Positions 42,343 to 52,839 of a stretch of DNA of 64,000 bases are shown here, one piece after another. Every line of letters starts with the position of its first letter. Position 1 is the stretch's first letter. The translations under genes were made by a program, and so were the position numbers. The stretch is taken from the NCBI GenBank assembly GCA_028279445.1, contig JANQNT010000031.1, positions 1 to 64,000 on the forward strand. The letters run 5' to 3'. This DNA is from Tepidamorphaceae bacterium. Its GTDB lineage: Bacteria; Pseudomonadota; Alphaproteobacteria; Rhizobiales; Tepidamorphaceae. The notes below the pieces were generated by a model that was given only the letters and a program-made list of their open reading frames with translations, ran no database searches and was not told the origin of the DNA.

Positions 42343-45039
42343 CTATGCATCGGCGGTTACCATGTCGCCGACGGGTTCGGTGCTCGGCACCAGCGTGATG
42401 CGGAAGAAGCTGGAATTGTCGGGCACGAACTCCACGGTGACGTTGCCGTCCATGGCGCGCATGATCGCCCGGCAGATCGGCAGCCCCAGCCCGGCGCCCT
42501 GATCGCGGTCTGCCCGTTCGCCGCGGGCGAACTTCTCGAACACCACCGCCGCATCCTTGCGGCTCACACCGCCGCCGTTGTCGATCACATCGATCAGGAC
42601 GGCTTCGCCGTTGGTCGTCGTGCGCACATGGATCTCGGGCGTGTCCGAGATGTTGTACTTCACTGCGTTGGACAGGATGTTCATCAGCACCTGGCGCAGG
42701 CGGCCGCTGTTGGACCGCACCGGCGGGAGCTGCGGGTCGAGCGTGCTGGTGACGGCGATGCCGGCCTTGCGCGTCATGCCCATCACCGCGTCGAGCGCTT
42801 CTCCGACCGCGTCGTTGACATCGAGTGCCTCAAGCCGCAGGTCCGCCATTCCGGTCTCCAGGCGGTTCATGTCGAGAAGTTCGTCGAGCAGGCTGGTCAG
42901 ACGCCGGCTCTCGTTGTGGATGATGGAGACGAACCGGTTCCTGTCCTCGATGGAGATATCGTCCTCGTCCATCAGGATTTCCGAAAACGAGCGGATCGAC
43001 GTCATCGGCGTGCGTAGTTCGTGGCTGACCTGGCTGACGAAGTCGTCCTTCTGGGCATCCAGCGAGCGCAGGCGTTCGTTGACGCTGCGCAGTTCCTCGG
43101 CGGTGCGCTCCAGCTCGGCCGACTTCTCCGCGAGCCTGCGCGAGGTGACGATCAGCTCATGGGTCTCGTCGGCGATGTCGATGAGTTCGGTCATGCCGAC
43201 GGTCTCGCGGCCTGCGATGCGCTGCACCATGGCATGCGCCGAGGCGGCGCCGATCGAGCCGGCCAGTTCGCGTTCGAGGCGCGCGATGACATCGTCGGTG
43301 GGGTGGGGCAGGTTGCTGCTGGACCCTTGCGTGCGGGCCATCTCGTTGAACAACCGCCGGGCGGGCTCGGAGCCGAGAATGCGCTGCGCCAGGATGAACA
43401 GGTCCTCGGCGCCCGCCGATGTCGTGGCCACGGTGGTGGGCGCGCCGCCGGCGGAGCGGAAGACATCGACGAACAAGGTGGCCTGCAGCCGTTCGACCAG
43501 GCCGCGGCGGGTCAGGCTTGAGACGACCAGGAACACCAGTGCGTTCAGCCCCACGCTCCACACGACCGCATGCACCAGCGGGTCCATGCCCTGCAGCCCG
43601 AGCAGCGCCTGCGGCCGCAGTGCTTCGATGCCCCAGGGACCGTCGGCAAGCACCTGCGGACCGATCAGGACCTGACCCTCGAAGCTCGGCAGGAACAGCG
43701 TGTAGGCCCACAGGATGAACCCGGTCACCAGCCCGCAGATGGCGCCGGTGCGCGTGGCGCCGCGCCAGAACAGCCCGCCGACGAGGCTCGGCATGAACTG
43801 TGCAACGCCGACGAAGGCGATCAGGCCGATGGCCGCCAGGGCGGCGGAGCCGCCGCTCAGCCAGAAGTAGAGAAAGCCCAGGCCCAGCACGATGGCAATC
43901 GAGAAGCGCCGCGCGGTGAGCAGCAGGTCGCGCACGTCGCCGCTCACCGCACGGTCGGGCGCCAGCAGCCGCAGCAGGATCGGCATGACGATGTGATTGG
44001 AGACCATCGTTGACACGGCAATGGCCGCGACGATGACCATCGACGTGGCCGAGGAGAAGCCGCCGAGATAGGCCAGCAATGCCAGCTCGTACTGCTGGTT
44101 GGCGAGCGGGATGGTCAGCACGAAGAGATCGGGGTTCGACCCTTCCGGCATGGTGTTCAGCCCGACCAGCGCGATCGGCATGGTGAACAGCGACATGCCG
44201 AACAGGTAGGCGGGAAACAGCCACGAGGCGGTCTTCAGGTGGCTCTCGTCGATGTTCTCCACGATGGTGACCTGAAACTGCCGCGGCAGACAGATGATGG
44301 CCGTCGCGGACAGAAAGATCAGCACGGCCCAGCGCGGGCCGAAAATGTCCTCGCCGCCCAGCGCCTCGATATCGACATCGGCGAACACATCGGCAAATCC
44401 GTCGGCAACCACATAGGTGGCGAACACGCCGACGGCGATCAACGCCACCAGCTTGACGATCGCTTCCAGGGCGATTGCCGCCACCACGCCGTGATGGCGC
44501 TCGTTGGCGTCCAGCGTGCGGGTGCCGAAGAGGATGGTGAACAGCGCCATGCCGGCGGCGATCCAGAACGCGGTGGTGAAGGCGTCCGCGTCCGTGTCGA
44601 TGACCTGATAGGTGCGGGTCAGCGACTGCAGTTGCAGGGCGATGTAGGGAGTGGTCGCCAGCACCACGATGGCGGTGACCAGCACGGCGAGAAAGGAACT
44701 CTTGCCGTAGCGCGAGGAGATCAGGTCGGCGATCGAGGTGACCCGGTGGGCGCGGCCGATGCGCACCAGCTTGCGCAGCAGGAACCACCAGCCGATGAAG
44801 ACCAGCGTCGGCCCCAGATAGATGGCGACGAACTCCAGCCCGTTGCGGGCGGCCGAGCCGACGGCGCCGTAGAACGTCCAGGAGGTGCAATAGACGGAGA
44901 TCGACAGGGTGTAGATGACCGGCGATTGCAGCCAGTCGATGGGCCCGCGCCGGGTGCGGCGGTCGACGATGAAGGCAATCGCGAACAGCAGCGCGACGTA
45001 GCCGAGACAGACCGCGAGGAGCAGATCGACCGACAGCAT
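42343..45039 (-). CDS. Sodium:solute-symporter/histidine-kinase hybrid (CrbS-like)
   Basis: This 898-residue membrane sensor has two halves. Residues about 1-510 form a PutP/SSS-type 13-helix domain (LGYVALLFAIAFIVDRRTRRG... and FSSATSMVIVAAIAVSTMVSN). After a linker and coiled coil, a HisKA domain carries the phospho-acceptor His673 in SHELRTPMTSIRSFSEIL, and the HATPase has N, G1 and G2 boxes (NILSNAVKYN, DNGGGVS, GAGLGL). CrbS-type proteins sense acetate or related acids and control acetyl-CoA synthetase. The adjoining small membrane protein, receiver and ScfR genes support a short-chain acid signal. It is separated from the symporter/DUF294 block by the choline genes. Confidence 0.88.
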   Translation of the reverse strand: MLSVDLLLAVCLGYVALLFAIAFIVDRRTRRGPIDWLQSPVIYTLSISVYCTSWTFYGAVGSAARNGLEFVAIYLGPTLVFIGWWFLLRKLVRIGRAHRVTSIADLISSRYGKSSFLAVLVTAIVVLATTPYIALQLQSLTRTYQVIDTDADAFTTAFWIAAGMALFTILFGTRTLDANERHHGVVAAIALEAIVKLVALIAVGVFATYVVADGFADVFADVDIEALGGEDIFGPRWAVLIFLSATAIICLPRQFQVTIVENIDESHLKTASWLFPAYLFGMSLFTMPIALVGLNTMPEGSNPDLFVLTIPLANQQYELALLAYLGGFSSATSMVIVAAIAVSTMVSNHIVMPILLRLLAPDRAVSGDVRDLLLTARRFSIAIVLGLGFLYFWLSGGSAALAAIGLIAFVGVAQFMPSLVGGLFWRGATRTGAICGLVTGFILWAYTLFLPSFEGQVLIGPQVLADGPWGIEALRPQALLGLQGMDPLVHAVVWSVGLNALVFLVVSSLTRRGLVERLQATLFVDVFRSAGGAPTTVATTSAGAEDLFILAQRILGSEPARRLFNEMARTQGSSSNLPHPTDDVIARLERELAGSIGAASAHAMVQRIAGRETVGMTELIDIADETHELIVTSRRLAEKSAELERTAEELRSVNERLRSLDAQKDDFVSQVSHELRTPMTSIRSFSEILMDEDDISIEDRNRFVSIIHNESRRLTSLLDELLDMNRLETGMADLRLEALDVNDAVGEALDAVMGMTRKAGIAVTSTLDPQLPPVRSNSGRLRQVLMNILSNAVKYNISDTPEIHVRTTTNGEAVLIDVIDNGGGVSRKDAAVVFEKFARGERADRDQGAGLGLPICRAIMRAMDGNVTVEFVPDNSSFFRITLVPSTEPVGDMVTADA

Positions 45040-45050
45040 CGCAAACCGCG

Positions 45051-45317
45051 TCAGGTTTCGATGTTGCCCGGCTGCACCGGGTCGGCGGTCTCGTCGGCCT
45101 CACTCAAACGTCCGGCCAACACCATGGCCACGACGATCAGCGCCAGCCAGACGCCGAAGATGTAGAGCAGTGGGATGGGGATGCCGGCGAACGTGTCGTC
45201 GACCGCGGCGACACCGACAATCGGCGGTAGCAGCAAGGCGACGCCGGCGAGCAGGTGGACCATCGAGCGGTCGCGCACCTTGCGCCGGTTCGGCGGCGTG
45301 TCGCGTGTGTCCTTCAC
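45051..45317 (-). CDS. Small two-helix membrane protein preceding the symporter-kinase
   Basis: The 88-residue product has a basic N-terminus and two membrane helices (about 20-40 and 46-68: IPIPLLYIFGVWLALIVVAMVLA). It lies 11 bp upstream of the symporter-kinase gene and resembles the short partner proteins often placed before SSS-type proteins. Start at GTG 45317 is uncertain; ATG at 45263 is an alternative. A repeat border (CTAGAGCATG) lies immediately upstream. Confidence 0.65.
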   Translation of the reverse strand: MKDTRDTPPNRRKVRDRSMVHLLAGVALLLPPIVGVAAVDDTFAGIPIPLLYIFGVWLALIVVAMVLAGRLSEADETADPVQPGNIET

Positions 45318-45318
45318 G

Positions 45319-45333
45319 CTAGAGCATGTCCCG
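45319..45333. repeat. Solo border of the palindromic repeat (CTAGAGCATGTCCCG)
   Basis: Matches the outer border of the 33799-33903 element (reverse strand CTAGAGCATGTTCCCG) with one deleted base, but no partner arm is present. It fills most of the 21-bp gap between the receiver gene and the small membrane protein gene. Confidence 0.45.
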
Positions 45334-45338
45334 TGCGA

Positions 45339-45716
45339 TCAGCCGTTGCGGCCGTCGATCAGTCCTTCGACGGCGGAGATGATGTCGGAATTCGCAAACG
45401 GCTTGGTGATGAACAGGTCGGCGCCGCAGTCCATCGCCGTCTCGCGGTCGGCCCGCTGCCCCTTGGCGGTCAGCATGACGACCGGCAGCGTTTCGCCGCG
45501 GCGGTCGGTGCGCAGATGGCGCAACACCTCGTAGCCGCTCAGCTCCGGCAGCATGACGTCCAGAATGAGAAGGTCCGGCGGCTCGCTCAGCGCCGCGTCG
45601 AGCGCCTTGCGCCCATCGGTCTGCACGCTCACCTGATAGCCGGCACGCTCCAGCAGGAACGTGAGCGACTCGACAATGTTGGGCTCATCCTCTGCCAACA
45701 GCACCCGCTTGGTCAT
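45339..45716 (-). CDS. Stand-alone receiver-domain response regulator
   Basis: This 125-residue CheY-like protein has the acidic pocket AEDEPN (Asp10/Glu11 area), the phospho-acceptor Asp53 in LLILDVMLPELSG, and the Thr/Lys switch residues in MLTAKG and ITKPF. There is no output domain, unlike the LuxR-type CrbR. It is the obvious partner of the symporter-kinase downstream and may pass phosphate on or act by protein contact. ATG at 45716 is chosen over the upstream in-frame start because it directly begins the domain. Confidence 0.88.
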   Translation of the reverse strand: MTKRVLLAEDEPNIVESLTFLLERAGYQVSVQTDGRKALDAALSEPPDLLILDVMLPELSGYEVLRHLRTDRRGETLPVVMLTAKGQRADRETAMDCGADLFITKPFANSDIISAVEGLIDGRNG

Positions 45717-45815
45717 CGGTCCTCGGTCGCTCCCCAAATACGAACCCGTCTGTCGCAGGTTTTTGCAGCTTGTTCCTTATCTTGCCCATCTTGTCGCCAA
45801 TGCAGCAACCCCGGC

Positions 45816-47210
45816 CTATTCGGCCAGCGGGTCCTCGACGCGGTGCAGGCAGGTTTCGCGGGGGCATAACCGGCAACCGGGACCGACCTCTTCCACGGTG
45901 GCGGAGGGGTCGGGATCGTAGACGGTGTGGCGTGCGTCGGCCTCGTTCGTCACGATCATGTCGGTGATGTAGTGGCGCGGCCTGCCGAAGCCGCTGGGAC
46001 CGGTATGGCGGGCGCGGGCCGCGAACACGAAGCGCTCGCCGGAGGGAAACAGGACCCGCTGGCGGATCACCGCCTCCGGCGACTGCTGGGCGCGGAACAG
46101 CACCCACAGCGGGCAGCCGGTCGTGTAGCGGGGAACGGCCAACCCCTCCAGGCCGAGCATCTCGATGATGGTTCCGGCGGCGTTGGCGCGGAAATAGCCG
46201 AAACGCGGCACGTCGTCTGCCGGCGGCAGCGCGGCGAGCCGCCGGCAGACCGTTTCCACCTCGACGGTGAAATCCTCCGCCAGGACCTCGATGTCGTAGC
46301 GCGACTGCGCCGCGCGCGGGGCGAACTCGTCCACCGGCATGAGCACCGCGGCGACGGCATAGTCCAGCAACGCGCGGCGGGCGCGTCCACGCGCGGCGGC
46401 GGTCCTGATCTGCGGCTGGTTGGCGATCAGCGAGTCGATGAGGCCCTCAAGCGAGTCCTGCACAAGCTGTCTGGCCGTCTGGCGCCGCGAGACCGGCCGC
46501 GGGTCCCCCAGCATGGCGTTGAGCGGTTGCGCGGCCTCGTCGATCTCGACGAACCGATTGCCGCGGTCGGCAAACAGCGAGCCCACCTCGTCAAGCGGCG
46601 TGAGAACCGGCTCGGCGTCGTCGGTGCGGTCGAGATAGGCCGCCAGCGCCTCGCCGACGTCCGACAGCGTGCGGATTTCCTCGTGCACGATCCGGTTGAA
46701 GCGCGTCCGCCGCTCTTCGGGGAGGTCGGCGTATTCGGTCAGGATTTCCGTGGTGGAGCGCACCGCCGTGATCCGGGTCAGCATGCGGTGCACGGTTTCG
46801 CTGAGGTGCGGGTCGTTGGCCAGGCGTTCCGACAGGCGCTGGGCGCGCTCGTTGGCCTGGCGCTCGGTGCGCGATAATTCGCCGAGCGCCCTGGCCCAGC
46901 CGGGGAAACGGCCGATCAACTCGTTGGTGCGCTCGCCTTCCACCCCCAGCTTGCGCATCACGGGCTGGTGGGCAAGCCCGGTCAGGGTGTCGTAGAGCGG
47001 TCTCTCGTCGGCGCCTTCCAGATCGTCGAGAGGTAGCTGGAGAGCCTGCGCGGTGCGTTGCAGCAGCCGCCCGGCGATGCGCCGTTTGTTCCACTCGATG
47101 AGATTGAGATAGCTCGGCGATATGCCGATCCGTCGCGCCAGCTCCGCCTGGGTCACGGCGAGCTCGCGGCGGCGCTGGCGAATCCGGGCGCCGAGGATCG
47201 AGTGCTGCAT
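45816..47210 (-). CDS. Short-chain fatty acyl regulator (ScfR-type XRE regulator)
   Basis: This 464-residue transcription factor has an N-terminal XRE helix-turn-helix (about 4-58: LGARIRQRRRELAVTQAELARRIGISPSYLNLIE), a middle ImmA/IrrE-like region, and a C-terminal ScfR domain. The C-terminus has clustered Cys residues (TGCPLWVLFRAQ, GPGCRLCPRETC). Relatives such as RamB and PrpR-type proteins control acetate or propionate metabolism in response to acyl-CoA. It is divergent from the Liv-type importer at 47471 across 260 bp of AT-rich DNA, so that importer is a likely target. ATG at 47210 precedes the HTH directly. Confidence 0.85.
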   Translation of the reverse strand: MQHSILGARIRQRRRELAVTQAELARRIGISPSYLNLIEWNKRRIAGRLLQRTAQALQLPLDDLEGADERPLYDTLTGLAHQPVMRKLGVEGERTNELIGRFPGWARALGELSRTERQANERAQRLSERLANDPHLSETVHRMLTRITAVRSTTEILTEYADLPEERRTRFNRIVHEEIRTLSDVGEALAAYLDRTDDAEPVLTPLDEVGSLFADRGNRFVEIDEAAQPLNAMLGDPRPVSRRQTARQLVQDSLEGLIDSLIANQPQIRTAAARGRARRALLDYAVAAVLMPVDEFAPRAAQSRYDIEVLAEDFTVEVETVCRRLAALPPADDVPRFGYFRANAAGTIIEMLGLEGLAVPRYTTGCPLWVLFRAQQSPEAVIRQRVLFPSGERFVFAARARHTGPSGFGRPRHYITDMIVTNEADARHTVYDPDPSATVEEVGPGCRLCPRETCLHRVEDPLAE

Positions 47211-47470
47211 GGTAAATAGTCCTTGGATTCCCGCTGGTTGGCTGCCGTGAGTCAATAATTTACAATATCGACAACAGAAAACGCAAATATATTTACAAAA
47301 AAATCCAATTATACCAACTGCCTATTGTGTTCTTTACAGCAGCGGGACAGTGTCTCGGCAAGGAGCGACAAGTCTCCTGATCTCGAAGCCGCCAGAGAGC
47401 CTCCCCGCGAAGGGGCCGCAGTCGGCCTTCGGGCGATTTATGTGGAAACGCCTCAACGGAGTCTCTGAAC
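47211..47470. promoter_or_regulatory. AT-rich divergent control region between scfR-like gene and importer
   Basis: Within 47250-47340 the DNA is unusually AT-rich and contains several TTTACA words (47260, 47290, 47333 areas) on the plus strand, including AATTTACAATAT and ATTTACAAAAAAA. These may be regulator half-sites for the XRE protein or promoter elements. The right part holds the leader of the importer gene without a clear hairpin. Confidence 0.45.
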
Positions 47471-48817
47471 ATGGGCAAACTCTATACAAGCCGCCGCGAC
47501 CTTCTGAAGGGCGGCGCTGCCGCCGGCATCGCGCTGGCCGCACCGACCATCTTTCCGAGCAGCGCCTGGGCCGGCTTCACCAACGAGCCGACCGGCGGCA
47601 GCGTGACGCTCGGCTTCAACGTACCGCAGTCGGGTCCTTACGCCGATGAGGGTGCCGACGAACTGCGCGCCTATGAACTGGCGGTCGAGCACCTCAATGG
47701 CGGCGGCGACGGCGGCCTGCTCAGCACGTTTTCGTCCAAGGCGCTGAAGGGCACCGGCATTCTCGGCAAGAAGGTCGAGTTCGTCACCGGCGACACCCAG
47801 ACCAAGTCGGATGCCGCACGGGCCTCGGCGCGCTCGATGATCGAGAAGGACGGCGCGATCATGGTCACCGGCGGTTCGTCATCGGGTGTGGCGGTCGCCG
47901 TGCAGGCGCTCTGCCAGGAGGCGGGCATCATCTTCATGGCCGGCCTGACGCATTCCAACGACACGACCGGCAAGGACCGCCGCCGCAACGGTTTTCGGCA
48001 CTTCTTCAATTCCTACATGTCCGGCGCCGCACTCGCGCCGGTGCTCAAGAACGCCTATGGCGCGGAACGCAATGCCTACTACCTGACGGCCGACTACAAC
48101 TGGGGCTACACGACGGAGCAGGCGGTCCGCGAGGCGACCGAGGGCATCGGCTGGAACACGGTCGAGAAGGTGCTGACGCCGCTGGCCGCCACCGACTTCT
48201 CGTCCTACATCGCGCCGGTGCTGAACTCCGATGCCGACACGCTGGTGCTGGTGCACTACGGCGGCAACATGGTGAACTCGCTGACCAATGCGGTTCAGTT
48301 CGGCCTGCGTGACCGGGTGGTCAACGGCAAGGACTTCCAGATCGTCGTGCCGCTCTACTCGCGCCTGATGGCCAAGGGTGCCGGCGCCAACGTCAAGGGC
48401 ATCTTCGGTTCCACCAACTGGCACTGGTCGCTGCCGGACGAAGGCTCCAAGGCCTTCACCAAGTCCTTCGGCACCAAATACGGCTTCCCGCCGTCCCAGG
48501 CCGCACACACCTGCTACGTGCAGGCCATGCTCTACGCCGACGCGGTGGAGCGGGCCGGTTCGTTCAACCCGTGCGCGGTCGTCGAGGCGCTCGAGGGCTT
48601 CGAGTTCGACGGCATGGGCAACGGTCCCACGCTGTATCGCGCCGAGGATCACCAGTGCTTCAAGGACGTGCTCGTGGTGAAGGGCAAGGAAAACCCGGAC
48701 AACGAGTTCGACTTGCTGGAGATCGTCGAGGTGACGCCGGTGGATCAGGTGACCTACGCGCCGGATCACCCGCAGTTCGCCGGCGGCGAACTCGGCGCCT
48801 GCAACCCCGGCGCCTAA
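47471..48817 (+). CDS. Liv/urea-type ABC substrate-binding protein with Tat leader
   Basis: This 448-residue periplasmic receptor has the leader MGKLYTSRRDLLKGGAAAGI, which contains the twin-arginine motif SRRDLLK, and an A-x-A cleavage site near SSAWA. The mature part starts GSVTLGFNVPQSGPYADEGADELRAYELAVEHLNGG. It is of the FmdD/UrtA-like Peripla_BP type. It is divergent from the ScfR-type regulator and heads a five- or six-gene unit. The ligand is unknown; the regulator suggests a short-chain acid or a precursor of one. Confidence 0.85.
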   Translation: MGKLYTSRRDLLKGGAAAGIALAAPTIFPSSAWAGFTNEPTGGSVTLGFNVPQSGPYADEGADELRAYELAVEHLNGGGDGGLLSTFSSKALKGTGILGKKVEFVTGDTQTKSDAARASARSMIEKDGAIMVTGGSSSGVAVAVQALCQEAGIIFMAGLTHSNDTTGKDRRRNGFRHFFNSYMSGAALAPVLKNAYGAERNAYYLTADYNWGYTTEQAVREATEGIGWNTVEKVLTPLAATDFSSYIAPVLNSDADTLVLVHYGGNMVNSLTNAVQFGLRDRVVNGKDFQIVVPLYSRLMAKGAGANVKGIFGSTNWHWSLPDEGSKAFTKSFGTKYGFPPSQAAHTCYVQAMLYADAVERAGSFNPCAVVEALEGFEFDGMGNGPTLYRAEDHQCFKDVLVVKGKENPDNEFDLLEIVEVTPVDQVTYAPDHPQFAGGELGACNPGA

Positions 48818-48839
48818 GCCGTAAACGCAACACTGCCGC

Positions 48840-48869
48840 GAGCCGCCGGGGGGCTGGCCCCCGCGGCTC
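48840..48869 (+). other. GC-rich hairpin 1 after the binding-protein gene
   Basis: GAGCCGC pairs with GCGGCTC and inner GGGG pairs with CCCC around a CTGG loop. It lies 23 bp after the stop codon. With the next hairpin it likely protects the binding-protein message or attenuates read-through into the permease genes. Confidence 0.6.
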
Positions 48870-48873
48870 CGGC

Positions 48874-48897
48874 GCTGCCGGCAGTTGCGCCGGCAGC
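48874..48897 (+). other. GC-rich hairpin 2 after the binding-protein gene
   Basis: GCTGCCGGC and GCCGGCAGC make a perfect 9-bp stem with a 6-nt loop, directly behind hairpin 1. No T-tract follows. Confidence 0.6.
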
Positions 48898-48968
48898 CCG
48901 TTGGACCACGCTGACCGGCGTGTCACCCGGTGGGCGGTTCGGTCACACGATCGACGGAAACAGGGATC

Positions 48969-50000
48969 ATGGACGCAATCATCCTGCAGATTCTGAACGG
49001 GCTGGACAAAGGATCGGCCTATGCGCTGATCGCGCTCGGGCTGACGCTGATCTTCGGCACGCTCGGCGTCGTCAACTTCGCGCACGGCGCGCTGTTCATG
49101 CTCGGCGCCTTCTGTGCGGTGACGCTGAGCCGGCTGCTGCAGACCGCCAGTGTCACCATCGATCCGGAGCGCACCGACTTCCTGGGCAATCCGCTCAAGG
49201 TCGAGACGCCCTACGTCATCGAGTGGTTCGGGCCAGAGGTCGGGTCGCTGATCCTGGACTGGTCGGTGCCGCTGGCGATCCTGTTCGCCATCCCCATCAT
49301 GGGCCTGATCGGGCTGGCGATGGAACGCGGCCTGATCAAGCACTTCTACAAGCGTCCCCATGCCGACCAGATTCTCGTCACCTTCGGCCTGGCCATCGTG
49401 CTGCAGGAGATCGTCAAGTACTTCTACGGCGCCAATCCGATCCCGACCCCGGCGCCGGACGCGCTGGTCGGCTCGCTCGATTTCGGCGTGCTGGTCGGCT
49501 TCGACGCCGGCACGGTCATCTATCCCTACTGGCGGCTGATCTACTTCGTCTTTGCCGCCGTGGTGATCGGTGTCGTCTTCGCCTTCCTGCAATTCACCAC
49601 CTTCGGCATGGTGGTGCGTGCCGGCATGGCCGACCGGGAAACCGTCGGGTTGCTGGGCATCAATATCGACCGGCGGTTTACGCTGATGTTCGCGTTCGCG
49701 GCCATCGTGGCGGGGCTTGCCGGGGTGATGTACGCGCCGATCAACTCCCCCAACTACCACATGGGCATGGACTTCCTGGTCCTCAGTTTCGTCGTGGTGG
49801 TCGTCGGGGGGATGGGCAGTCTGCCGGGCGCGGTGGCGGCCGGGTTCCTGCTCGGCGTTCTGGAGAGCTTCGCCTCGATGCCGCAGGTGGTCACCCTGAT
49901 CCCGGGCATCAACCAGATCATCATCTATCTCGTCGCGATCATCATTCTGCTGACCCGTCCGCGTGGCCTGATGGGCCGCAAGGGCGTGATGGAGGCGTGA
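48969..50000 (+). CDS. Liv-type ABC permease (LivH-like)
   Basis: This 343-residue permease carries the LivH motif [22 protein letters not shown] at the N-terminus and [20 protein letters not shown] as coupling region. It is longer than usual because of an insert of about 45 residues after the second helix ([25 protein letters not shown]...). ATG at 48969 follows a GGAAACAGG leader. It ends 4 bp before the LivM-like gene. Confidence 0.88.
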   Translation: MDAIILQILNGLDKGSAYALIALGLTLIFGTLGVVNFAHGALFMLGAFCAVTLSRLLQTASVTIDPERTDFLGNPLKVETPYVIEWFGPEVGSLILDWSVPLAILFAIPIMGLIGLAMERGLIKHFYKRPHADQILVTFGLAIVLQEIVKYFYGANPIPTPAPDALVGSLDFGVLVGFDAGTVIYPYWRLIYFVFAAVVIGVVFAFLQFTTFGMVVRAGMADRETVGLLGINIDRRFTLMFAFAAIVAGLAGVMYAPINSPNYHMGMDFLVLSFVVVVVGGMGSLPGAVAAGFLLGVLESFASMPQVVTLIPGINQIIIYLVAIIILLTRPRGLMGRKGVMEA

Positions 50001-50004
50001 GCCC

Positions 50005-51213
50005 ATGTTCGGTCTGAAACAAAAGGACGCAACGCTCTTCCTGGTCGTGGTCGCGATCACCGCGCTGGCGCCGTTCCTGCTCAACCCGTTCCCGGAGAAC
50101 TCCGAACTGGCGCAGTTCAACGCGGGCTATCCCGACCTGATGCAGCGCTTCATGATCTTCGGCATCTTCGCCATCGGCTTCAACATCCTGTTCGGGCTCA
50201 CCGGCTACCTGTCCTTCGGACACGCGGCGTTCCTGGGCGTGGGCTCCTATGCCGGGGTCTGGATGCTCAAGCTGCTGAGCATGAACATCATCCCGGCGAT
50301 CATCGTCTCGGTCGTCGTCGCGGGAGTGTTCTCGCTGATCGTCGGCTACATCTCCCTGCGCAGATCCGGCATCTATTTCTCGATCCTGACGCTTGCCTTC
50401 GCCCAGATGTCGTTCGCGCTGGCCTATTCGGTGCTGACGCCGATCACCGGCGGCGAGACGGGTCTTCAACTCGCCCTCGACGATCCGCGCATATTCGGCG
50501 TCGCGCAGACCGCCGACGGCTCCATTCCGCTGACCAATTTCTTCGGGCTGGAAATGCGCGACGGCATCGAGATCGCCGCGGGTCCGTGGCTGTTCACGCT
50601 GAATGTCGGCTACTACCTGTCGGCGATCGTCATGCTGGCCTCGTTCTATGTCGCGATCCGTATATTCCGCTCGCCCTTCGGGATGATGCTGAAGGCAGTC
50701 AAGTCGAACCAGCAGCGCATGAACTACACCGGCATCAACCCCAAGCCCTACACGCTCGCGGCCTTCGTCATCTCCGGCATGTATGCCGGGCTGGCCGGCG
50801 GCCTGATGGTGGCGATGGACCCGCTGGCGGGCGCGGAGCGCATGCAATGGACCGCCAGCGGCGAGGTCGTTCTGATGACCATCCTCGGCGGCGCCGGAAC
50901 CCTGGTCGGTCCGCTGCTCGGCGCCGGCGTGATCAAGTACTTCGAGAACATCTTCTCGAAGATCAACGACAACATTCTCTATGAGTGGTTCTCGTTCATG
51001 CCCGGCGGGCTGCAGGACTTCTTTGTCACTATCATCTACCCGTTCATCGGCAAGGGGTGGCACCTGACGCTCGGCATCATGTTCATGCTGGTGGTCATCT
51101 TCCTGCCCGGCGGCATCGTCGAGGGCGGCAAGCGCCTCGGGCGGCTTTTCTCGCGCAAGAAGGCCGAAGGCGGCGGTAGCGATGCAACCCCGGCGGCAAG
51201 CCCGGCCGAGTGA
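50005..51213 (+). CDS. Liv-type ABC permease (LivM-like)
   Basis: This 402-residue permease has [23 protein letters not shown] (the LivM hallmark) and the coupling loop [27 protein letters not shown]. The C-terminal tail is basic and ends in an Ala/Pro-rich stretch. It lies between LivH- and LivG-like genes with minimal spacing. Confidence 0.88.
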   Translation: MFGLKQKDATLFLVVVAITALAPFLLNPFPENSELAQFNAGYPDLMQRFMIFGIFAIGFNILFGLTGYLSFGHAAFLGVGSYAGVWMLKLLSMNIIPAIIVSVVVAGVFSLIVGYISLRRSGIYFSILTLAFAQMSFALAYSVLTPITGGETGLQLALDDPRIFGVAQTADGSIPLTNFFGLEMRDGIEIAAGPWLFTLNVGYYLSAIVMLASFYVAIRIFRSPFGMMLKAVKSNQQRMNYTGINPKPYTLAAFVISGMYAGLAGGLMVAMDPLAGAERMQWTASGEVVLMTILGGAGTLVGPLLGAGVIKYFENIFSKINDNILYEWFSFMPGGLQDFFVTIIYPFIGKGWHLTLGIMFMLVVIFLPGGIVEGGKRLGRLFSRKKAEGGGSDATPAASPAE

Positions 51214-51223
51214 GGAACGATCG

Positions 51224-51978
51224 ATGGGAATTCTCGAAGTCAAAGGCGTCAACAAGAACTTCGGTGGCCTGAAGGCGCTCGACGACGTCAATCTCGACGT
51301 CCAGGAAGGCACCGTTCACGCCATCATCGGCCCGAACGGCGCCGGCAAGTCGACGCTGCTCAATGCGCTGATCGCCAAGCTGGAACCCGATACCGGGACC
51401 ATCAGCTTCAACGGCAAGTCGTTGCTCGGGCTACAGGCGCACGAGATCAACCAGATCGGCGTGTGCCGGGTGTTTCAGACGCCCGAGATCTTTCCCGACC
51501 TGAGCGTGCTGGACAACGTCATGATCCCCGCCTTCGCCAAGCACCAGGGGTCGTTCCGTCTCAACCCGTTCGCCGCGGTCGACGCGGATGCGGAGGTCAC
51601 CGAGCGGGCGCATGAGGTGCTGGAAGATGTCGGGCTGACGCCGCGCAAGGACTTCGAGGCGGGTTCGCTGTCACGCGGCGACAAGCGCCGGCTGGAGCTT
51701 GCCATGGCGCTCGCCCAGGACCCCAAGCTGCTGCTGCTCGACGAGCCGACCGCCGGCATGTCGCGCGCCGACACCAACAACACGATCTCGCTGCTCAAGC
51801 ACATCGGCGAGACGCGCGGCATTACCAAGGTCGTCATCGAGCACGACATGCATGTCGTGTTCTCGCTGGCCGATACGATCTCGGTGATGGCGCAAGGCCA
51901 TGTCATCGTCGAAGGCAAGCCTGAGGAGATCAAGGGCAATCCGAAGGTCCAGGATGCCTACCTTGGAGGGGCACACCT

Positions 51979-51982
<4 letters not shown>
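51224..51982 (+). CDS. Liv-type ABC ATPase (LivG-like)
   Basis: This 252-residue ATPase has Walker A GPNGAGKST (about 36-44), signature-region LSRGDKRRLELAMAL and Walker B LLLLDEPTAGMSRAD, matching the urea/amide LivG branch (UrtD-like). ATG at 51224 has GAGGAACG upstream. The end overlaps the LivF-like gene by ATGA. Confidence 0.88.
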
Positions 51983-52809
<827 letters not shown>

Positions 52810-52839
52810 TCGGGTCCCCACGGCCAGTTGCCCGGTATC

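Noticed and set aside
43157..45103. 648-codon frame overlapping the symporter-kinase on the same strand
   Set aside because: Arg/His/Pro-rich frame-shifted reading of the kinase gene without any domain.
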